DNA from: Hahella sp. HN01
GTDB taxonomy: Bacteria; Pseudomonadota; Gammaproteobacteria; Pseudomonadales; Oleiphilaceae
Assembly: GCF_018986435.1 (NCBI RefSeq)
Contig: NZ_JAHMIN010000045.1
Span: 1-40,234, forward strand
Direction of reading: 5' to 3'
Length of the DNA stretch: 40,234 nt
Shown one piece after another: positions 1 through 10,539 of this stretch; position 1 is the stretch's first letter; every line of letters begins with the position of its first letter. Under the pieces are notes generated by a model, which worked only from the letters and a program-made list of their open reading frames with translations, was not told where the DNA came from and did no database searches. The position numbers and the translations under genes were made by a program.

Positions 1-25
1 CTACACTTTCATTTCTCAGTGTCAA
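1..25 (-). promoter_or_regulatory. Possible second stable-RNA promoter, cut by the window edge
   Basis: A consensus TTGACA -35 box on the minus strand (20-25) lies about 80 bp downstream of the first promoter. Its -10 box would fall at or just beyond base 1, so it cannot be read. Tandem P1/P2 promoters are the usual arrangement for rRNA operons. No gene is visible anywhere in 1-190. Confidence 0.4.
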
Positions 26-104
26 CTCCTTTTTAGCGCCGCCGACTCTCTCGAACCAGCTCTTTCCCTCCCCTCCGACCGGCTTCCCCGTCGAAGTGGG
101 GCGC

Positions 105-132
105 ATTATACGCCCCTCCTTTTTCCCGTCAA
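105..132 (-). promoter_or_regulatory. Strong sigma-70 promoter of stable-RNA type, firing leftwards
   Basis: On the minus strand a TTGACG -35 box (127-132) is followed after 16 bp by a perfect TATAAT -10 box (105-110) and then a GC-rich discriminator (GCGCCCC). That combination is typical of growth-rate-controlled rRNA and tRNA promoters. The same bases form a small inverted repeat, GGGGCG/CGCCCC, around the -10 box. Transcription would leave the window at its left end. In P. aeruginosa, from memory, an rRNA operon lies next to msrQ, which fits. Confidence 0.7.
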
Positions 133-190
133 CTCCATTTTTTAACTTTCTTCCAAAAAACTTAAAATCGTATCACTGCATACAAATCAA

Positions 191-805
191 TCAATTAAGC
201 GCAGTTCCTCGCGCTCTGCTGGCGGAGCCAAAGCGGCGATAGGCTGGGCGCATAACGAGAAGCAATGCCAATATAAATGCATACGTAAATGGCTCGGTGT
301 AATCAGCTCTAGCCAGCCAAATAAAATGCACAACCGCGAGAACGCCACTTAGATAAACCAGCTTGTGTAACTTCTTCCAGTTTCTTCCCAATTTACGGAC
401 CATGAATTTAGGGGATGTCACAGCAAGCATCACCAAAATCACAAAAGCCACAAAGCCTACCGTTATATAAGGACGTTTAGTTATTTCTTGGACGAAGTTT
501 TGAATGTCCAGCACCAGCAAAAAACCCGCACTAAAGTGCAATGCCGCATAGAACCAGGAATAAAGCCCCAACATTCTTCGAAAGCGAACCAACCAACGCA
601 GCTTTAACCATTGATTTACTGGAGTGACCGCAAGCGTTATCAACAGGAAGTTCAAAGCCCAAAGGCCTGAAAAACGCGTAATCGCTTCACCGGGGTCCGG
701 CCCTAAGTCTCGGGATACGATCCGATAGATCAAATACGCTAGCGGCCCTAGAGACAGTATAAATATTCCCCACCAACGGGCAATGCCCCACTTATCTGCA
801 GCCAT
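191..805 (-). CDS. msrQ: MsrQ, heme-binding membrane subunit of the periplasmic methionine sulfoxide reductase
   Basis: This 204-aa integral membrane protein of the ferric-reductase-like (YedZ/MsrQ) family passes electrons from the respiratory chain to MsrP. Hydrophobic segments lie roughly at residues 13-30, 48-62, 80-100, 115-130, 148-165 and 172-187. Conserved histidines that can serve as heme ligands are visible at 90, 147 and 160, in the family contexts ALHF, KLHKL and VHFIW. The start lies 1 bp after the msrP stop, so the two genes are translationally coupled. The gene is last in the apparent ilvC/pssA/msrP/msrQ run. Length and context fit the family. Confidence 0.95.
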   Translation of the reverse strand: MAADKWGIARWWGIFILSLGPLAYLIYRIVSRDLGPDPGEAITRFSGLWALNFLLITLAVTPVNQWLKLRWLVRFRRMLGLYSWFYAALHFSAGFLLVLDIQNFVQEITKRPYITVGFVAFVILVMLAVTSPKFMVRKLGRNWKKLHKLVYLSGVLAVVHFIWLARADYTEPFTYAFILALLLVMRPAYRRFGSASRARGTALN

Positions 806-806
806 A

Positions 807-1817
807 TTAGTAATTCTTCCTTAGGTCCAAGCCCGTATAAAGACTCGCAACCTCATCCGCATAGCCATTGAACATTAGGGTATCTATGCGTTTAGGGCCA
901 AAGAGGCCTCCAGGTAAACGCCGCTCACTCTTCTGACTCCAGCGGGGATGATCAACACTGGGATTTACGTTGGCGTAAAAGCCATACTCATTGGGAGCTA
1001 AAGCATTCCACGTTGTATACGGCTCATCCCTCATGAACTTAATCCCAACTATCGACTTAATACTTTTAAAGCCGTATTTCCATGGCGTCACCAAGCGTAT
1101 CGGGGCGCCGTTTTGATTAGGGAGGATTTTGCCGTAAAGACCAACTGCAGCCAGGGTAAGAGGATGCATTGCCTCGTCAATTCTCAACCCTTCTCTATAA
1201 GGCCACTCAATGCTGCTGAACAGTGAGCGCTGCCCCGGCATTTGCTCTGGCCTGACCACCGTCTCAAAAGCGACATACTTCGCATTAGAATTAGGCTCAA
1301 ACTTTTTCAGAATAGTCGCCATGGGTATTCCCACCCAAGGAATCACCATAGACCATGCCTCGACACAGCGCAGACGATACACACGCTCTTCCAGCTGACT
1401 TTCTTTGACAAGGTCTTCAAGTTGATAGCTTCCGGGCTTTCCGCATTCGCCATCTACTTTGATAGACCATGGCTGAATATCCAACTGCTCCGCATATCTG
1501 GACGGATCAGTTTTATCAGTGCCAAACTCATAAAAGTTGTTGTAGCGAAGAATGTCTTCGTAGGGAGTTTGCTCCTCAGTAGTGCTGAAAGGCCCAGCTT
1601 TAATATTTTGAAACTGGGGAGCCACCAACTGTTCCCATGCTTGCCTTGAAGGAGTAACCGCCGCACTCGCAGAACTAGTGCAACCAATGAGTGACCCAGC
1701 AGCGGAGCTTGATACTGCCGCAACCGCTACGCCCCTCATAAAGCTACGGCGTGACAGGTAGACTTTTTCGTCGGTTATCTCTGATGAGGGAATGACTGAA
1801 GAGGTTTTGATGAGCAT
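807..1817 (-). CDS. msrP: MsrP, periplasmic molybdopterin-dependent methionine sulfoxide reductase
   Basis: MsrP repairs oxidised methionines in periplasmic proteins, using electrons from MsrQ. The 336-aa protein starts with a twin-arginine signal (SRRSFMRG at about residues 22-29, then a hydrophobic stretch), so it is exported folded with its molybdenum cofactor. The cysteine in RLRCVEAW (about residue 151) is the expected molybdenum ligand of the sulfite-oxidase fold. The ATG at 1817 is preferred over an in-frame TTG 30 bases upstream because an AAGGA box sits 8 bases before it and the resulting length matches the E. coli protein (334 aa). It is followed directly by msrQ. Confidence 0.95.
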   Translation of the reverse strand: MLIKTSSVIPSSEITDEKVYLSRRSFMRGVAVAAVSSSAAGSLIGCTSSASAAVTPSRQAWEQLVAPQFQNIKAGPFSTTEEQTPYEDILRYNNFYEFGTDKTDPSRYAEQLDIQPWSIKVDGECGKPGSYQLEDLVKESQLEERVYRLRCVEAWSMVIPWVGIPMATILKKFEPNSNAKYVAFETVVRPEQMPGQRSLFSSIEWPYREGLRIDEAMHPLTLAAVGLYGKILPNQNGAPIRLVTPWKYGFKSIKSIVGIKFMRDEPYTTWNALAPNEYGFYANVNPSVDHPRWSQKSERRLPGGLFGPKRIDTLMFNGYADEVASLYTGLDLRKNY

Positions 1818-1896
1818 TGAAGCGGTCCTTCCAACAAGGTGTAACAACTAAATCATTAATTCACACCAAGGTTAGACCGCTAGGATCAGAAAAAAT

Positions 1897-2736
1897 TCAA
1901 CTGGTCTGCCGTTTCTTTTTTCTCCAGCGCTGCAGCGCCTGGAATGGACCTGAAACGGTGTACAGCAAAAAGCCGCCCAACAGCACTTGCGCAGGAGCTG
2001 TGGCAATGACCGCATAGATCAAGACAACAACCAGTATGGCGACAAAAGGCACTCGTCCTTTGAGGTCGAACTCCTTAAAGCTATAAAACAGAATGTTGCT
2101 GACCATCAGCACGCCAGCGCCAGCGACAATCAGCACTGCCCCGTATGACAGCCAAATGGAGTGCTCTAACGTATGCAGCGTCCAAACCGTTCCTGCAACG
2201 ACCGCCGCAGCAGAGGGGCTAGGCAGACCAACAAAATACTTTTTATCCACTGACCCTATTTGGGTATTAAATCTGGCTAATCGCAATGCTGCGCCAGCCA
2301 CGTATATAAAAGCAGCAACCCAGCCGATCTTTCCAAGGTCAGACAATGTCCAAGTGAAGGCCACCAGCGCAGGGGCCACACCAAAGGCCACCATATCGGC
2401 CAAACTGTCGTATTCAGCGCCAAACGCGCTTTGCGTGTTGGTCAGACGCGCCACTCGCCCGTCCAAGCCATCGAGAATCATACAAATGAATATCGCAATA
2501 GCGGCATTCTCAAAGTTTCCATGCATTGCGGCGACAATAGCGTAAAAGCCTGAAAATAAGGATCCTGTAGTAAAAAGATTGGGTAACAGGTATACCCCTC
2601 TCCGCCGCACCTTGGCCCCACCGACAACTTCTTCTTCAACGACTTCAGCACCAGCAACCGTTTCATCTTTTTTGCGGGAAGCATCAGCCTTGATGTCAGC
2701 AAGCTCGACTTCTTTTTTAGAGTTTGAAGAGGTCAT
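1897..2736 (-). CDS. pssA: CDP-diacylglycerol--serine O-phosphatidyltransferase
   Basis: PssA makes phosphatidylserine, the precursor of phosphatidylethanolamine, from CDP-diacylglycerol and L-serine at the inner membrane. The CDP-alcohol phosphatidyltransferase signature DG-x2-AR-x8-G-x3-D-x3-D is complete (D92, G93, A96, R97, G106, D110, D114). Several hydrophobic helices follow. The first 45 or so residues are charged and rich in Lys and Glu, a hydrophilic extension before the first membrane helix. This is the multi-spanning type II enzyme, not the E. coli phospholipase-D-like one. It lies between ilvC and msrP as in P. aeruginosa. An intrinsic terminator after ilvC suggests it has its own promoter or depends on read-through. 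Confidence 0.93.
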   Translation of the reverse strand: MTSSNSKKEVELADIKADASRKKDETVAGAEVVEEEVVGGAKVRRRGVYLLPNLFTTGSLFSGFYAIVAAMHGNFENAAIAIFICMILDGLDGRVARLTNTQSAFGAEYDSLADMVAFGVAPALVAFTWTLSDLGKIGWVAAFIYVAGAALRLARFNTQIGSVDKKYFVGLPSPSAAAVVAGTVWTLHTLEHSIWLSYGAVLIVAGAGVLMVSNILFYSFKEFDLKGRVPFVAILVVVLIYAVIATAPAQVLLGGFLLYTVSGPFQALQRWRKKKRQTS

Positions 2737-2803
2737 ATATCACTCAATAATTTCCAATAGAGCAAACAACTATACATGAGAGCAGGATTAGACAACCAGC
2801 CCC

Positions 2804-2831
2804 AAAAAAAACGCGGCATACGCCGCGTTTT
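2804..2831 (-). terminator. Intrinsic terminator of ilvC
   Basis: On the minus strand the arms AAAACGCGGC and GCCGCGTTTT form a 10-bp perfect stem with a 4-base loop (2808-2831), followed by a run of eight T. It begins about 23 bases after the ilvC stop codon. Confidence 0.9.
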
Positions 2832-2854
2832 CAGGTCTGTAGCATTATCGCCGA

Positions 2855-3880
<1,026 letters not shown>

Positions 3881-3911
3881 CTATTTCTGTGCGCGCTCGC
3901 GCCCTTACTCG

Positions 3912-4403
3912 TTAAACTGATAATGTTTTTTCACCGCGCGCAATACCGGAAACCCCGCTGCGCACGACTTCTAACACGCTGCTCTTCCCAATCGCCTGGA
4001 TAAAAGCATCTAATTTGTCACTATCTCCGGTTAACTGAACGGTATAGACCGTACTGGACACGTCAACAATCTGTCCCCGGAAGATATCAGCCGTTCTCTT
4101 TATTTCGGCCCTTAATGCGCCACTGGCTTTCAGCTTGATCAACATCAGCTCGCGCTCAATATGGGCACCCTCTGTCAGGTCGACCACCTTCACGACTTCC
4201 ACCAACTTGTTAAGTTGCTTGGTAATCTGCTCAATGACCCGATCAGAGCCAATTGTGGTGACAGTCAGCCTGGAAAGTGTCGGATCCTCTGTTGGAGCCA
4301 CCGTCAGCGTTTCAATGTTGTAATTCCGTTGCGAAAACAGTCCTACCACTCGGGACAGCGCGCCAGGCTCATTCTCCAATAGCATTGATATGATTCGACG
4401 CAT
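3912..4403 (-). CDS. ilvH: Acetolactate synthase small (regulatory) subunit
   Basis: IlvH is the 163-aa regulatory subunit of acetohydroxyacid synthase III-type enzymes. It activates the catalytic subunit and confers valine feedback inhibition through its N-terminal ACT domain (about residues 4-78, beginning RRIISMLLENEPGALSRVVGLF). A second, C-terminal ACT-like domain follows. The ATG at 4403 gives the usual family start; the GGAGAGGG before it lies in the last codons of ilvI, so translation is probably coupled. A longer in-frame start upstream would overlap ilvI and has no family support. Confidence 0.97.
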   Translation of the reverse strand: MRRIISMLLENEPGALSRVVGLFSQRNYNIETLTVAPTEDPTLSRLTVTTIGSDRVIEQITKQLNKLVEVVKVVDLTEGAHIERELMLIKLKASGALRAEIKRTADIFRGQIVDVSSTVYTVQLTGDSDKLDAFIQAIGKSSVLEVVRSGVSGIARGEKTLSV

Positions 4404-4408
4404 GCCGT

Positions 4409-6136
4409 TTACACCCTCTCCGTTTTGCTTAGCCACATGTCTTTCATTGCGCCACGCGCCACCTGCATCGGGTAAACGTGCTCATGAGGGTCAACATATA
4501 TATCGACAAACACCAGACGGTCTTTCATTGCGAAAGCTTTTCTTAAACCTTCCTCTAGTTCTTCCGGCTTACGAATGGTAATCCCGACATGCCCATAAGC
4601 TTCCGCCAACGCCATGAAGTCCGGCAAAGACTCCATATAGGACTGCGAATGACGCGCCTCGTAATTCATGTCCTGCCACTGACGAACCATTCCCAAGGAG
4701 CGGTTGTTCAGGTTGATAATCTTTATCGGAAGATTGAACTGTTTGCAGGTTGAGAGCTCTTGAATATTCATTTGAATACTGCCCTCACCAGTCACGCACA
4801 CGACCTCTTCTTCAGGAAAGCTAAGCTTGACGCCCATCGCCGCAGGCAAACCGAACCCCATGGTTCCCAGGCCGCCAGAATTAATCCAGCGATTGGGTTT
4901 ATTGAAGCGGTAATACTGCGCGGTAAACATCTGGTGCTGGCCAACGTCAGTGGTGACATAGGCATTGCCTTCCGTGATCTTGCACAGCATTTCAATTACT
5001 TGCTGCGGCTTGAGCATCTCGCTGTCGTCGGTACGATAGCGTCCACCGTGGTAGGCGCGCCATTCATTAATCTGTTTCCACCATGACGATAGCGCTTCTT
5101 TATCTGGACGTGAGTTGTCCTCTTTCACAAACGCAATCATATCGCGCAATACAGAAACGGCTGGTCCGACAATAGGAACATCGACCTGAACGGTTTTTGA
5201 GATAGACGCAGGGTCGATATCCACATGGATAATCTTGGCGCCAGGACAGAATTTTTCTGTCGCATTGGTGACGCGATCATCAAATCGCGCGCCGACAGCC
5301 ACAATCAGGTCGCTATGGTGCATAGCCATGTTAGATTCATAGCTACCGTGCATTCCAAGCCAGCCAAGACTATGCTTGTCATCCGCAGGAAATCCGCCAA
5401 TGCCCATCAAAGTAGTGGTGACGGGAAAATTCAACTGGTGCGACAGATCAACCAACTCTTTTGAGGCATGCCCCAAAACGATACCGCCGCCTGCATATAT
5501 GATGGGGCGTTTCGCCGCCAACATCATATCTACAGCTTTTCTAATCTGCCCTGCATGCCCACGGGTAGGCGGACTGTATGAGCGCATTTTTACCTTTTTG
5601 GGGTATACGTACTCGTACCTCTCGTTAGGCGTAGTCATATCCTTAGGTATATCGACTACAACCGGTCCAGGACGACCAGTAGAGGCCAGATAGAAGGCTT
5701 TTTTCAATACGACGGGGATTTCGCTGGGGTCTCTGACGCTCAGGTTATGCTTCACGACAGGACGAGAAACGCCCATCATGTCAGTTTCCTGAAATGCATC
5801 TTCGCCAATCAAAGTGGAGGGAACCTGCCCACACAGCACTACCATGGGAATTGAATCCATGTAGGCGGTTGCAATGCCTGTCACAGTATTGGTGGCGCCA
5901 GGACCTGAAGTCACCAGAACAACGCCTGGCTTGCCTGTCGCCCGAGCATAGCCATCCGCCATATGAGCGGCCGCTTGCTCATGTCTCACCAGGATATGTT
6001 TTACTTTATTTTGGCGAAACAGCGCGTCATATATATGAAGCACCGCACCGCCAGGATATCCGTATATGTATTCGATACCCTCGTCTTGCAGAAAGCGCAC
6101 GATCATATCGGCGCCGGATAACATTTCTGCCGTCAC
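4409..6136 (-). CDS. ilvI: Acetolactate synthase large (catalytic) subunit
   Basis: IlvI is the 575-aa thiamine-diphosphate enzyme that condenses pyruvate with a second pyruvate or with 2-oxobutyrate, the first common step of branched-chain amino acid synthesis. The catalytic Glu that activates ThDP is E53 in [19 protein letters not shown]. The ThDP/Mg motif reads GEGS...NLNNR rather than GDGS...NN, a variant I recall from Pseudomonas homologues. GTG at 6136 is taken as the start because a GAGG box lies 5 bases before it; the next in-frame ATG, four codons in, is too far from that box. It heads an ilvI-ilvH-ilvC operon with 5-bp and 40-bp gaps. Confidence 0.97.
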   Translation of the reverse strand: MTAEMLSGADMIVRFLQDEGIEYIYGYPGGAVLHIYDALFRQNKVKHILVRHEQAAAHMADGYARATGKPGVVLVTSGPGATNTVTGIATAYMDSIPMVVLCGQVPSTLIGEDAFQETDMMGVSRPVVKHNLSVRDPSEIPVVLKKAFYLASTGRPGPVVVDIPKDMTTPNERYEYVYPKKVKMRSYSPPTRGHAGQIRKAVDMMLAAKRPIIYAGGGIVLGHASKELVDLSHQLNFPVTTTLMGIGGFPADDKHSLGWLGMHGSYESNMAMHHSDLIVAVGARFDDRVTNATEKFCPGAKIIHVDIDPASISKTVQVDVPIVGPAVSVLRDMIAFVKEDNSRPDKEALSSWWKQINEWRAYHGGRYRTDDSEMLKPQQVIEMLCKITEGNAYVTTDVGQHQMFTAQYYRFNKPNRWINSGGLGTMGFGLPAAMGVKLSFPEEEVVCVTGEGSIQMNIQELSTCKQFNLPIKIINLNNRSLGMVRQWQDMNYEARHSQSYMESLPDFMALAEAYGHVGITIRKPEELEEGLRKAFAMKDRLVFVDIYVDPHEHVYPMQVARGAMKDMWLSKTERV

Positions 6137-6573
6137 GTCTTCCTCTCTTAATACGCGCAGAATGCGTCAGCGCGAATTAGGGCTGGTTGCTAATAACTTC
6201 CACTCAAATATAGACCCAAAAGGATACATATGGTGGACGCCGCCACACTAGCTGTTTATCGCGAGAGGTTATCTCTTGACTTGCTCACACATGCCTGTTG
6301 GGCATTTACTCAAAGACTGCTCCTGGTGTTAGGAGTCTGTGGTCTGCAGATATCGTGTGGTCATGATCGTTCGTAGCTTTGTTGGTTTTGCCGTAAAAGT
6401 TACGTCGATGTTCGAGCAATCGACAATTCTGACATCCCATCCGTCTCTGTCAATAGAAAATGCGCAATTCAAGGCTCCCGCGGCTTTACCAACGCTGCGC
6501 TTTCATCTATCTTTCCGGTATTATGTACTCTCTGTTGTTTATGAATTTCAGTGGCTTGGAGATCCTTGATTTT
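6137..6573. promoter_or_regulatory. Divergent region between ilvI and the DUF4124 gene
   Basis: These 437 bases hold no convincing gene. The best minus-strand promoter candidate is TTGACA (6448-6453), 16 bp, CAGAAT (6426-6431), which would give ilvI an untranslated leader of about 280 bases. That leader contains several short hairpins: CTCC/GGAG near 6320-6335, ATGCC/GGCAT at about 6289-6303, AGAG/TCTC near 6264-6277. On the plus strand a TATTAT -10-like box (6519-6524) lies about 50 bases before the DUF4124 start, without a good -35 box. All of these are read by eye. Confidence 0.4.
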
Positions 6574-7017
6574 ATGCGTACAGCCATCTTTTCTATTTTT
6601 CTGTTAAGTATCAGCTCTCTGTCCTTTGCAAGCGGCGTGTATAAGTGGACCGATGAGAATGGCGTTATCCACTATTCTGATAAAAAGCCGGATTTTAAAA
6701 CCAGTGAAGAACTTAACGTTCAAACAGGAACACCAACGAGAGAGCGCCAAGACCTCAACGAGCAATCTCAACAGCTAAGCGACCAGCAGGAACTGGAGAA
6801 AATCAAGGCGCAGCAAGCTCAGGAAAACGCTGCTGCCGATGCACAATTGAAAGAAATGTGCAGCCAATTAAAAGAGTACATGCAAACCATGACGAATAGC
6901 GCACGCATTCGCGAAAAGCAAGAAGATGGAAGTTTGCGTTATTTAACACCAGAAGAAATACTGGAAAAGCGTAAAAGCACGCAGAAAAGAATTGACGAGA
7001 GATGCGGAGAGCAATAA
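6574..7017 (+). CDS. Secreted DUF4124 domain protein
   Basis: The 147-aa product has a clear Sec signal peptide (MRTAIFSIFLLSISSLSFA, cleavage expected after Ala19). A DUF4124 domain follows at about residues 20-55, with the family hallmark VYKWTDENGVIHYSDKKP. The remainder is hydrophilic and Gln/Glu/Lys-rich, probably coiled coil (about 60-110). The family is common in the periplasm of gammaproteobacteria and has no established function. The ATG at 6574 is chosen because it begins the signal peptide; longer in-frame starts would put about 38 residues before it. A GGAG lies 12 bases upstream. The gene is monocistronic, divergent from ilvI and convergent with clpB. Confidence 0.85.
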   Translation: MRTAIFSIFLLSISSLSFASGVYKWTDENGVIHYSDKKPDFKTSEELNVQTGTPTRERQDLNEQSQQLSDQQELEKIKAQQAQENAAADAQLKEMCSQLKEYMQTMTNSARIREKQEDGSLRYLTPEEILEKRKSTQKRIDERCGEQ

Positions 7018-7028
7018 GCGCTCCGCAT
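7002..7028 (+). terminator. Terminator-like hairpin containing the DUF4124 stop codon
   Basis: ATGCGGAG (7002-7009) pairs with CTCCGCAT (7021-7028), with two more G-C pairs inside, and the TAA stop (7015-7017) falls in the 5-base loop. A broken T-rich stretch follows. It lies between the convergent DUF4124 gene and clpB. Confidence 0.6.
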
Positions 7029-7042
7029 TTAATTCCGTATTT

Positions 7043-9622
7043 TTACTTTTGACTGAAGACTAGTTTTCCACCTTTTACTTCTACCGCAATCGCATCCCCA
7101 CGCTGAAACTCACCATTAAGAATGGATTGTGCTAATGGGTTTTCTACTCGCTGCTGTATCGCCCGTTTCAGCGGGCGGGCTCCATATATAGGATCAAAGC
7201 CAACTTCCGCCAGCGTCGCCATAGCTTCGGCGCTCAGCTCAACTTTAAGGTCCTGCTCTTGCAAGCGGCGATTCAAGATTTCCAGCTGTATCAGGGCAAT
7301 GCCGCGAATCTGTTCAGCGGTCAACGGATGGAAGACGACCACTTCGTCGATTCGGTTAATGAACTCTGGACGGAAATGCCTGCCAACCACTTCCAACACA
7401 GCATCTTTTATTTCTTCGTAGTTTTCATCTTGTCCGCCCATCGCCTGAATCAGGTCAGACCCCAGATTAGAAGTCATAACAATGACTGTATTGCGAAAGT
7501 CTACGGTACGCCCTTGTCCATCCGTCAGGCGACCATCTTCCAGCACTTGCAGAAGAATATTGAATACGTCAGGGTGCGCCTTTTCCACTTCATCCAAAAG
7601 CAAGACAGAGTATGGTTTACGCCTGACAGCTTCCGTCAGGTACCCTCCCTCTTCATAGCCCACATAGCCAGGAGGAGCGCCAATTAATCTAGCGACGGAA
7701 TGCTTCTCCATAAATTCCGACATATCGATGCGCACCATCGCTTCTTCAGTGTCAAACAAGAAGCTCGCCAGGGACTTGCAAAGCTCTGTTTTACCGACTC
7801 CTGTCGGCCCCAAAAACAGGAATGAACCGTTCGGGCGATTAGGATCGCTAAGGCCTGCTCTTGAGCGACGCACCGCATTGGCGACCGCAACGACAGCCTC
7901 GTCTTGCCCGATAACGCGCTGATGCAATGCTTCTTCCATGCGCAACAGTTTCTCACGCTCGCCCTCAAGCATTTTGGCGACAGGAATACCGGTCCATTTG
8001 GAGACTATTTCGGCAATTTCCTCTTCAGAAACCTTATTGCGTAGCAAGCGCATTTCCAGCATTTCGGCTTGGCTCGCCATATCCAGCTGCTTCTCCAGTT
8101 CAGGAATCCGCCCATATTGAAGCTCCGACATTCTAGTCAGGTCGCCCTGTCTGCGGGCATTTTCCAAGTCCACTCGGGCTTGCTCCAGCTGGCTCTTGAT
8201 TTGTTGTGTACCTTGCAGCGCTGCTTTTTCAGAACTCCATACCTCTTCAAGGTCCGCAAATTCCTTTTCCATCTCATCAATTTGCGTATTCAGCTCATCC
8301 ACACTTTTTTTGGATGCGGCATCTTTCTCTTTTTTCAGCGCTTCTCTCTGCATCTTCAACTGAATCAAGCGGCGTTCCAATCTATCCAGCGGCTCGGGTT
8401 TGGAATCTATCTCCATCCGGATCTGACTGGCGGCTTCGTCGACCAAATCTATAGCTTTGTCAGGCAGCTGACGATCTGCAATGTAGCGATGCGACAACTT
8501 CGCCGCAGCGATAATGGCGCTGTCAGTGATTTCGACGCCATGGTGCACCTCATAGCGTTCCTTCAAGCCGCGTAATATCGCGATGGTGTCCTCAACATTC
8601 GGCTCATCAACCAACACTTTCTGAAAGCGACGCTCCAAAGCAGCATCCTTTTCAATGAACTCCCGGTATTCATCCAATGTAGTGGCTCCAACACAATGCA
8701 GCTCGCCGCGGGCCAAAGCAGGCTTTAACATATTGCCCGCATCCATCGCGCCCTCCGCCTTACCCGCGCCAACCATGGTATGGAGCTCATCAATGAATAA
8801 GATAATCTGCCCTTCTTGCTTCGCAAGCTCGTTAAGCACCCCCTTCAGGCGCTCCTCAAACTCGCCGCGAAATTTGGCCCCCGCTATCAAAGCCCCCATA
8901 TCCAGAGCCAGTACACGCTTATTTTTCAGCCCTTCAGGGACTTCACCGTTCACGATACGCTGCGCAAGCCCTTCGACAATTGCGGTTTTACCCACGCCGG
9001 GTTCACCGATTAGAACAGGGTTATTTTTGCGGCGGCGCTGCAATACCTGAATCGTTCTGCGGATTTCATCGTCCCTGCCAATAACAGGGTCCAATTTGCC
9101 TTCCGTCGCACGGGCGGTAAGGTCGATAGTGAAGCGATCAAGCGCCTGACGGCTCTCTTCCGCACCTTGGTCTTGTACTTTTTCACCGCCACGCATAGTT
9201 TCTATCGCCCTCTCCAAACTTTGTTTATCAGCGCCGCACTCTTTTAGCAGCCTTCCTACGACACCCCGGTCGTCTATCGCCGCCAGAAGCACCAACTCAC
9301 TGGAAATAAACTGATCGCTACGTTTCTGCGCCAGCTTGTCCGCCAGATTCAACAGCCGCCCTAAGTCGTTGGATAAATGAACATCCGCGTCAGAGCCCTG
9401 GACTTGTGGCAGCTTATCCAGTTCCTGCGCCAACATGGATTTAAAGCGAACCACGTCAACACCGGCCTGCTGTAGCAGCGGCGCCGTGGAGCCTCCAGAC
9501 TGGTTCAACAGTGATTGAAACAGGTGTACAGGCTCTATGAAGTTATGATCTTTACCCAAGGCAAGCGACTGGGCTTCTGATATCGCCATCTGTAGACGGC
9601 TGGTGAATTTATCAAATCGCAT
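7043..9622 (-). CDS. clpB: ATP-dependent disaggregase ClpB
   Basis: ClpB is a hexameric AAA+ chaperone that works with DnaK to pull proteins out of aggregates after heat shock. The 859-aa protein has the N-terminal Clp repeat domain (about 1-145), a first AAA+ module with Walker A GEPGVGKT (about residue 205), the coiled-coil middle domain typical of ClpB (about 400-525), a second AAA+ module with GPTGVGKT (about 605), and the C-terminal D2-small domain. The ATG at 9622 gives the family start MRFDKFTSR and sits 8 bases after a GGGG box; an ATG two codons earlier is too close to that box. It has its own heat-shock promoter and follows pgeF. Confidence 0.98.
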   Translation of the reverse strand: MRFDKFTSRLQMAISEAQSLALGKDHNFIEPVHLFQSLLNQSGGSTAPLLQQAGVDVVRFKSMLAQELDKLPQVQGSDADVHLSNDLGRLLNLADKLAQKRSDQFISSELVLLAAIDDRGVVGRLLKECGADKQSLERAIETMRGGEKVQDQGAEESRQALDRFTIDLTARATEGKLDPVIGRDDEIRRTIQVLQRRRKNNPVLIGEPGVGKTAIVEGLAQRIVNGEVPEGLKNKRVLALDMGALIAGAKFRGEFEERLKGVLNELAKQEGQIILFIDELHTMVGAGKAEGAMDAGNMLKPALARGELHCVGATTLDEYREFIEKDAALERRFQKVLVDEPNVEDTIAILRGLKERYEVHHGVEITDSAIIAAAKLSHRYIADRQLPDKAIDLVDEAASQIRMEIDSKPEPLDRLERRLIQLKMQREALKKEKDAASKKSVDELNTQIDEMEKEFADLEEVWSSEKAALQGTQQIKSQLEQARVDLENARRQGDLTRMSELQYGRIPELEKQLDMASQAEMLEMRLLRNKVSEEEIAEIVSKWTGIPVAKMLEGEREKLLRMEEALHQRVIGQDEAVVAVANAVRRSRAGLSDPNRPNGSFLFLGPTGVGKTELCKSLASFLFDTEEAMVRIDMSEFMEKHSVARLIGAPPGYVGYEEGGYLTEAVRRKPYSVLLLDEVEKAHPDVFNILLQVLEDGRLTDGQGRTVDFRNTVIVMTSNLGSDLIQAMGGQDENYEEIKDAVLEVVGRHFRPEFINRIDEVVVFHPLTAEQIRGIALIQLEILNRRLQEQDLKVELSAEAMATLAEVGFDPIYGARPLKRAIQQRVENPLAQSILNGEFQRGDAIAVEVKGGKLVFSQK

Positions 9623-9685
9623 CTGCATTACCCCAAAATTTCGATGTTATCCGCGTGCACTATGACGCGGTTTCAATTACCGAAA

Positions 9686-9714
9686 ATGTGGGGCCAAGCT
9701 CTAAAAGCTTCAAG
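9686..9714 (-). promoter_or_regulatory. Sigma-32 (RpoH) heat-shock promoter of clpB
   Basis: On the minus strand CTTGAA (9709-9714) is followed after 15 bases by CCCCACAT (9686-9693). This closely matches the RpoH consensus CTTGAAA-N13-15-CCCCATNT. It lies 64-92 bases before the clpB start, inside the pgeF-clpB gap. It would let clpB respond to heat independently of bamD, rluD and pgeF. Confidence 0.85.
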
Positions 9715-9774
9715 GCTGTGCGCTAAGAAGAGAAAGAAAGTGAGCGGGATATTGACCTATCTCAAGCCTTAATC

Positions 9775-10539
9775 CTAAGAAGAAGAGTCGAGCCAAATAA
9801 CTGACGCCATGCGTCCCGTTACGCCATCTCTGCGATAGGAGAAAAACCTGCCTGAATCCGTATAGGTGCAATAGTCGCCGCCAAAGATTTGTGCAACTCC
9901 AAGTCTATGCAACCTAAGCCGAGCCAGAGCGTATAAGTCCGCATGCCATTTACCAGCGTTAGACGATGAAGGGATAAAGCAAGTTGCAGACTCTGGTTCT
10001 TGTGCGACAAAAGCATCCATCACCTCCTGGCCGACTTCGAAAGCCGCCTGACTGATCGCAGGACCTAGCCAAACCAGCAATTCAGTCCGGTTACTAAAGC
10101 ATTTGGCTGTATTTTCCAACACCCCAGCGGCCAGCCCCCGCCATCCCGCGTGAGCCGCAGCCACTGCAGAGCCGTCAGCAGCCGCGAATAGAACGGGAAG
10201 ACAGTCCGCTGTCAGAATGCAACATGCCTGCTGCGACTGAACAGTAAACGCAGCATCCGCAGTAAGTGGCTGGGGAGACCCGATACTATTCAACACGGCC
10301 ACATCGAGGCCATGCACCTGCTCTAGCCAATGAAAGCGGTCAGCAGGCAACTTCGCCTCCGCCGCTAGAAGACGCCTGTTAGTATCGACTGCATTTGCAT
10401 CGTCCCCAACATGACCGCCAAGGTTCATGCTGGCGAACTCCCGCTGACTGACTCCGCCCGCTCTCGTCGTGACCAGCGCTCGGACATTGGCAGGAACTGG
10501 CCAATCAGGTTGAATCAACTGCAGTCCAGCGGCATCCAT
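9775..10539 (-). CDS. pgeF: Peptidoglycan editing factor PgeF (YfiH/laccase-domain family)
   Basis: The 254-aa protein belongs to the YfiH family (Pfam Cu-oxidase_4). Members have been reported as PgeF, which removes mis-incorporated residues from peptidoglycan precursors, and as purine nucleoside phosphorylases or multicopper-oxidase-like enzymes. The three metal-site motifs are present: the His in EQVHGLDV, the Cys in ILTADCLPVLF and the His in AAAHAGWRGLAAGV. The ATG follows immediately after the rluD stop codon (TAGATG), so the two are coupled. The rluD-pgeF-clpB order is conserved in E. coli and Pseudomonas. The exact biochemical role is taken from the family, not from this sequence. Confidence 0.93.
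   Translation of the reverse strand: MDAAGLQLIQPDWPVPANVRALVTTRAGGVSQREFASMNLGGHVGDDANAVDTNRRLLAAEAKLPADRFHWLEQVHGLDVAVLNSIGSPQPLTADAAFTVQSQQACCILTADCLPVLFAAADGSAVAAAHAGWRGLAAGVLENTAKCFSNRTELLVWLGPAISQAAFEVGQEVMDAFVAQEPESATCFIPSSSNAGKWHADLYALARLRLHRLGVAQIFGGDYCTYTDSGRFFSYRRDGVTGRMASVIWLDSSS

Noticed and set aside
4409-6136. GEGS instead of GDGS in the ThDP motif of IlvI
   Set aside because: I recall the same variant in Pseudomonas acetolactate synthases, so it is probably a normal lineage variant.
6167-6229. Second short minus-strand frame (20 codons, MYPFGSIFEWKLL...) just before ilvI
   Set aside because: No ribosome binding site and too few branched-chain codons to support a leader peptide.
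6329-6364. Short minus-strand frame encoding MTTRYLQTTDS before ilvI, Thr-rich, ending at a hairpin, as a possible attenuator leader peptide
   Set aside because: No ribosome binding site, no Ile/Val/Leu codon run, and no clear terminator-antiterminator pair; not enough to call.
8069-8575. 168-codon open frame on the plus strand inside clpB
   Set aside because: Antisense shadow of the ClpB coiled-coil region; no ribosome binding site or recognisable protein.
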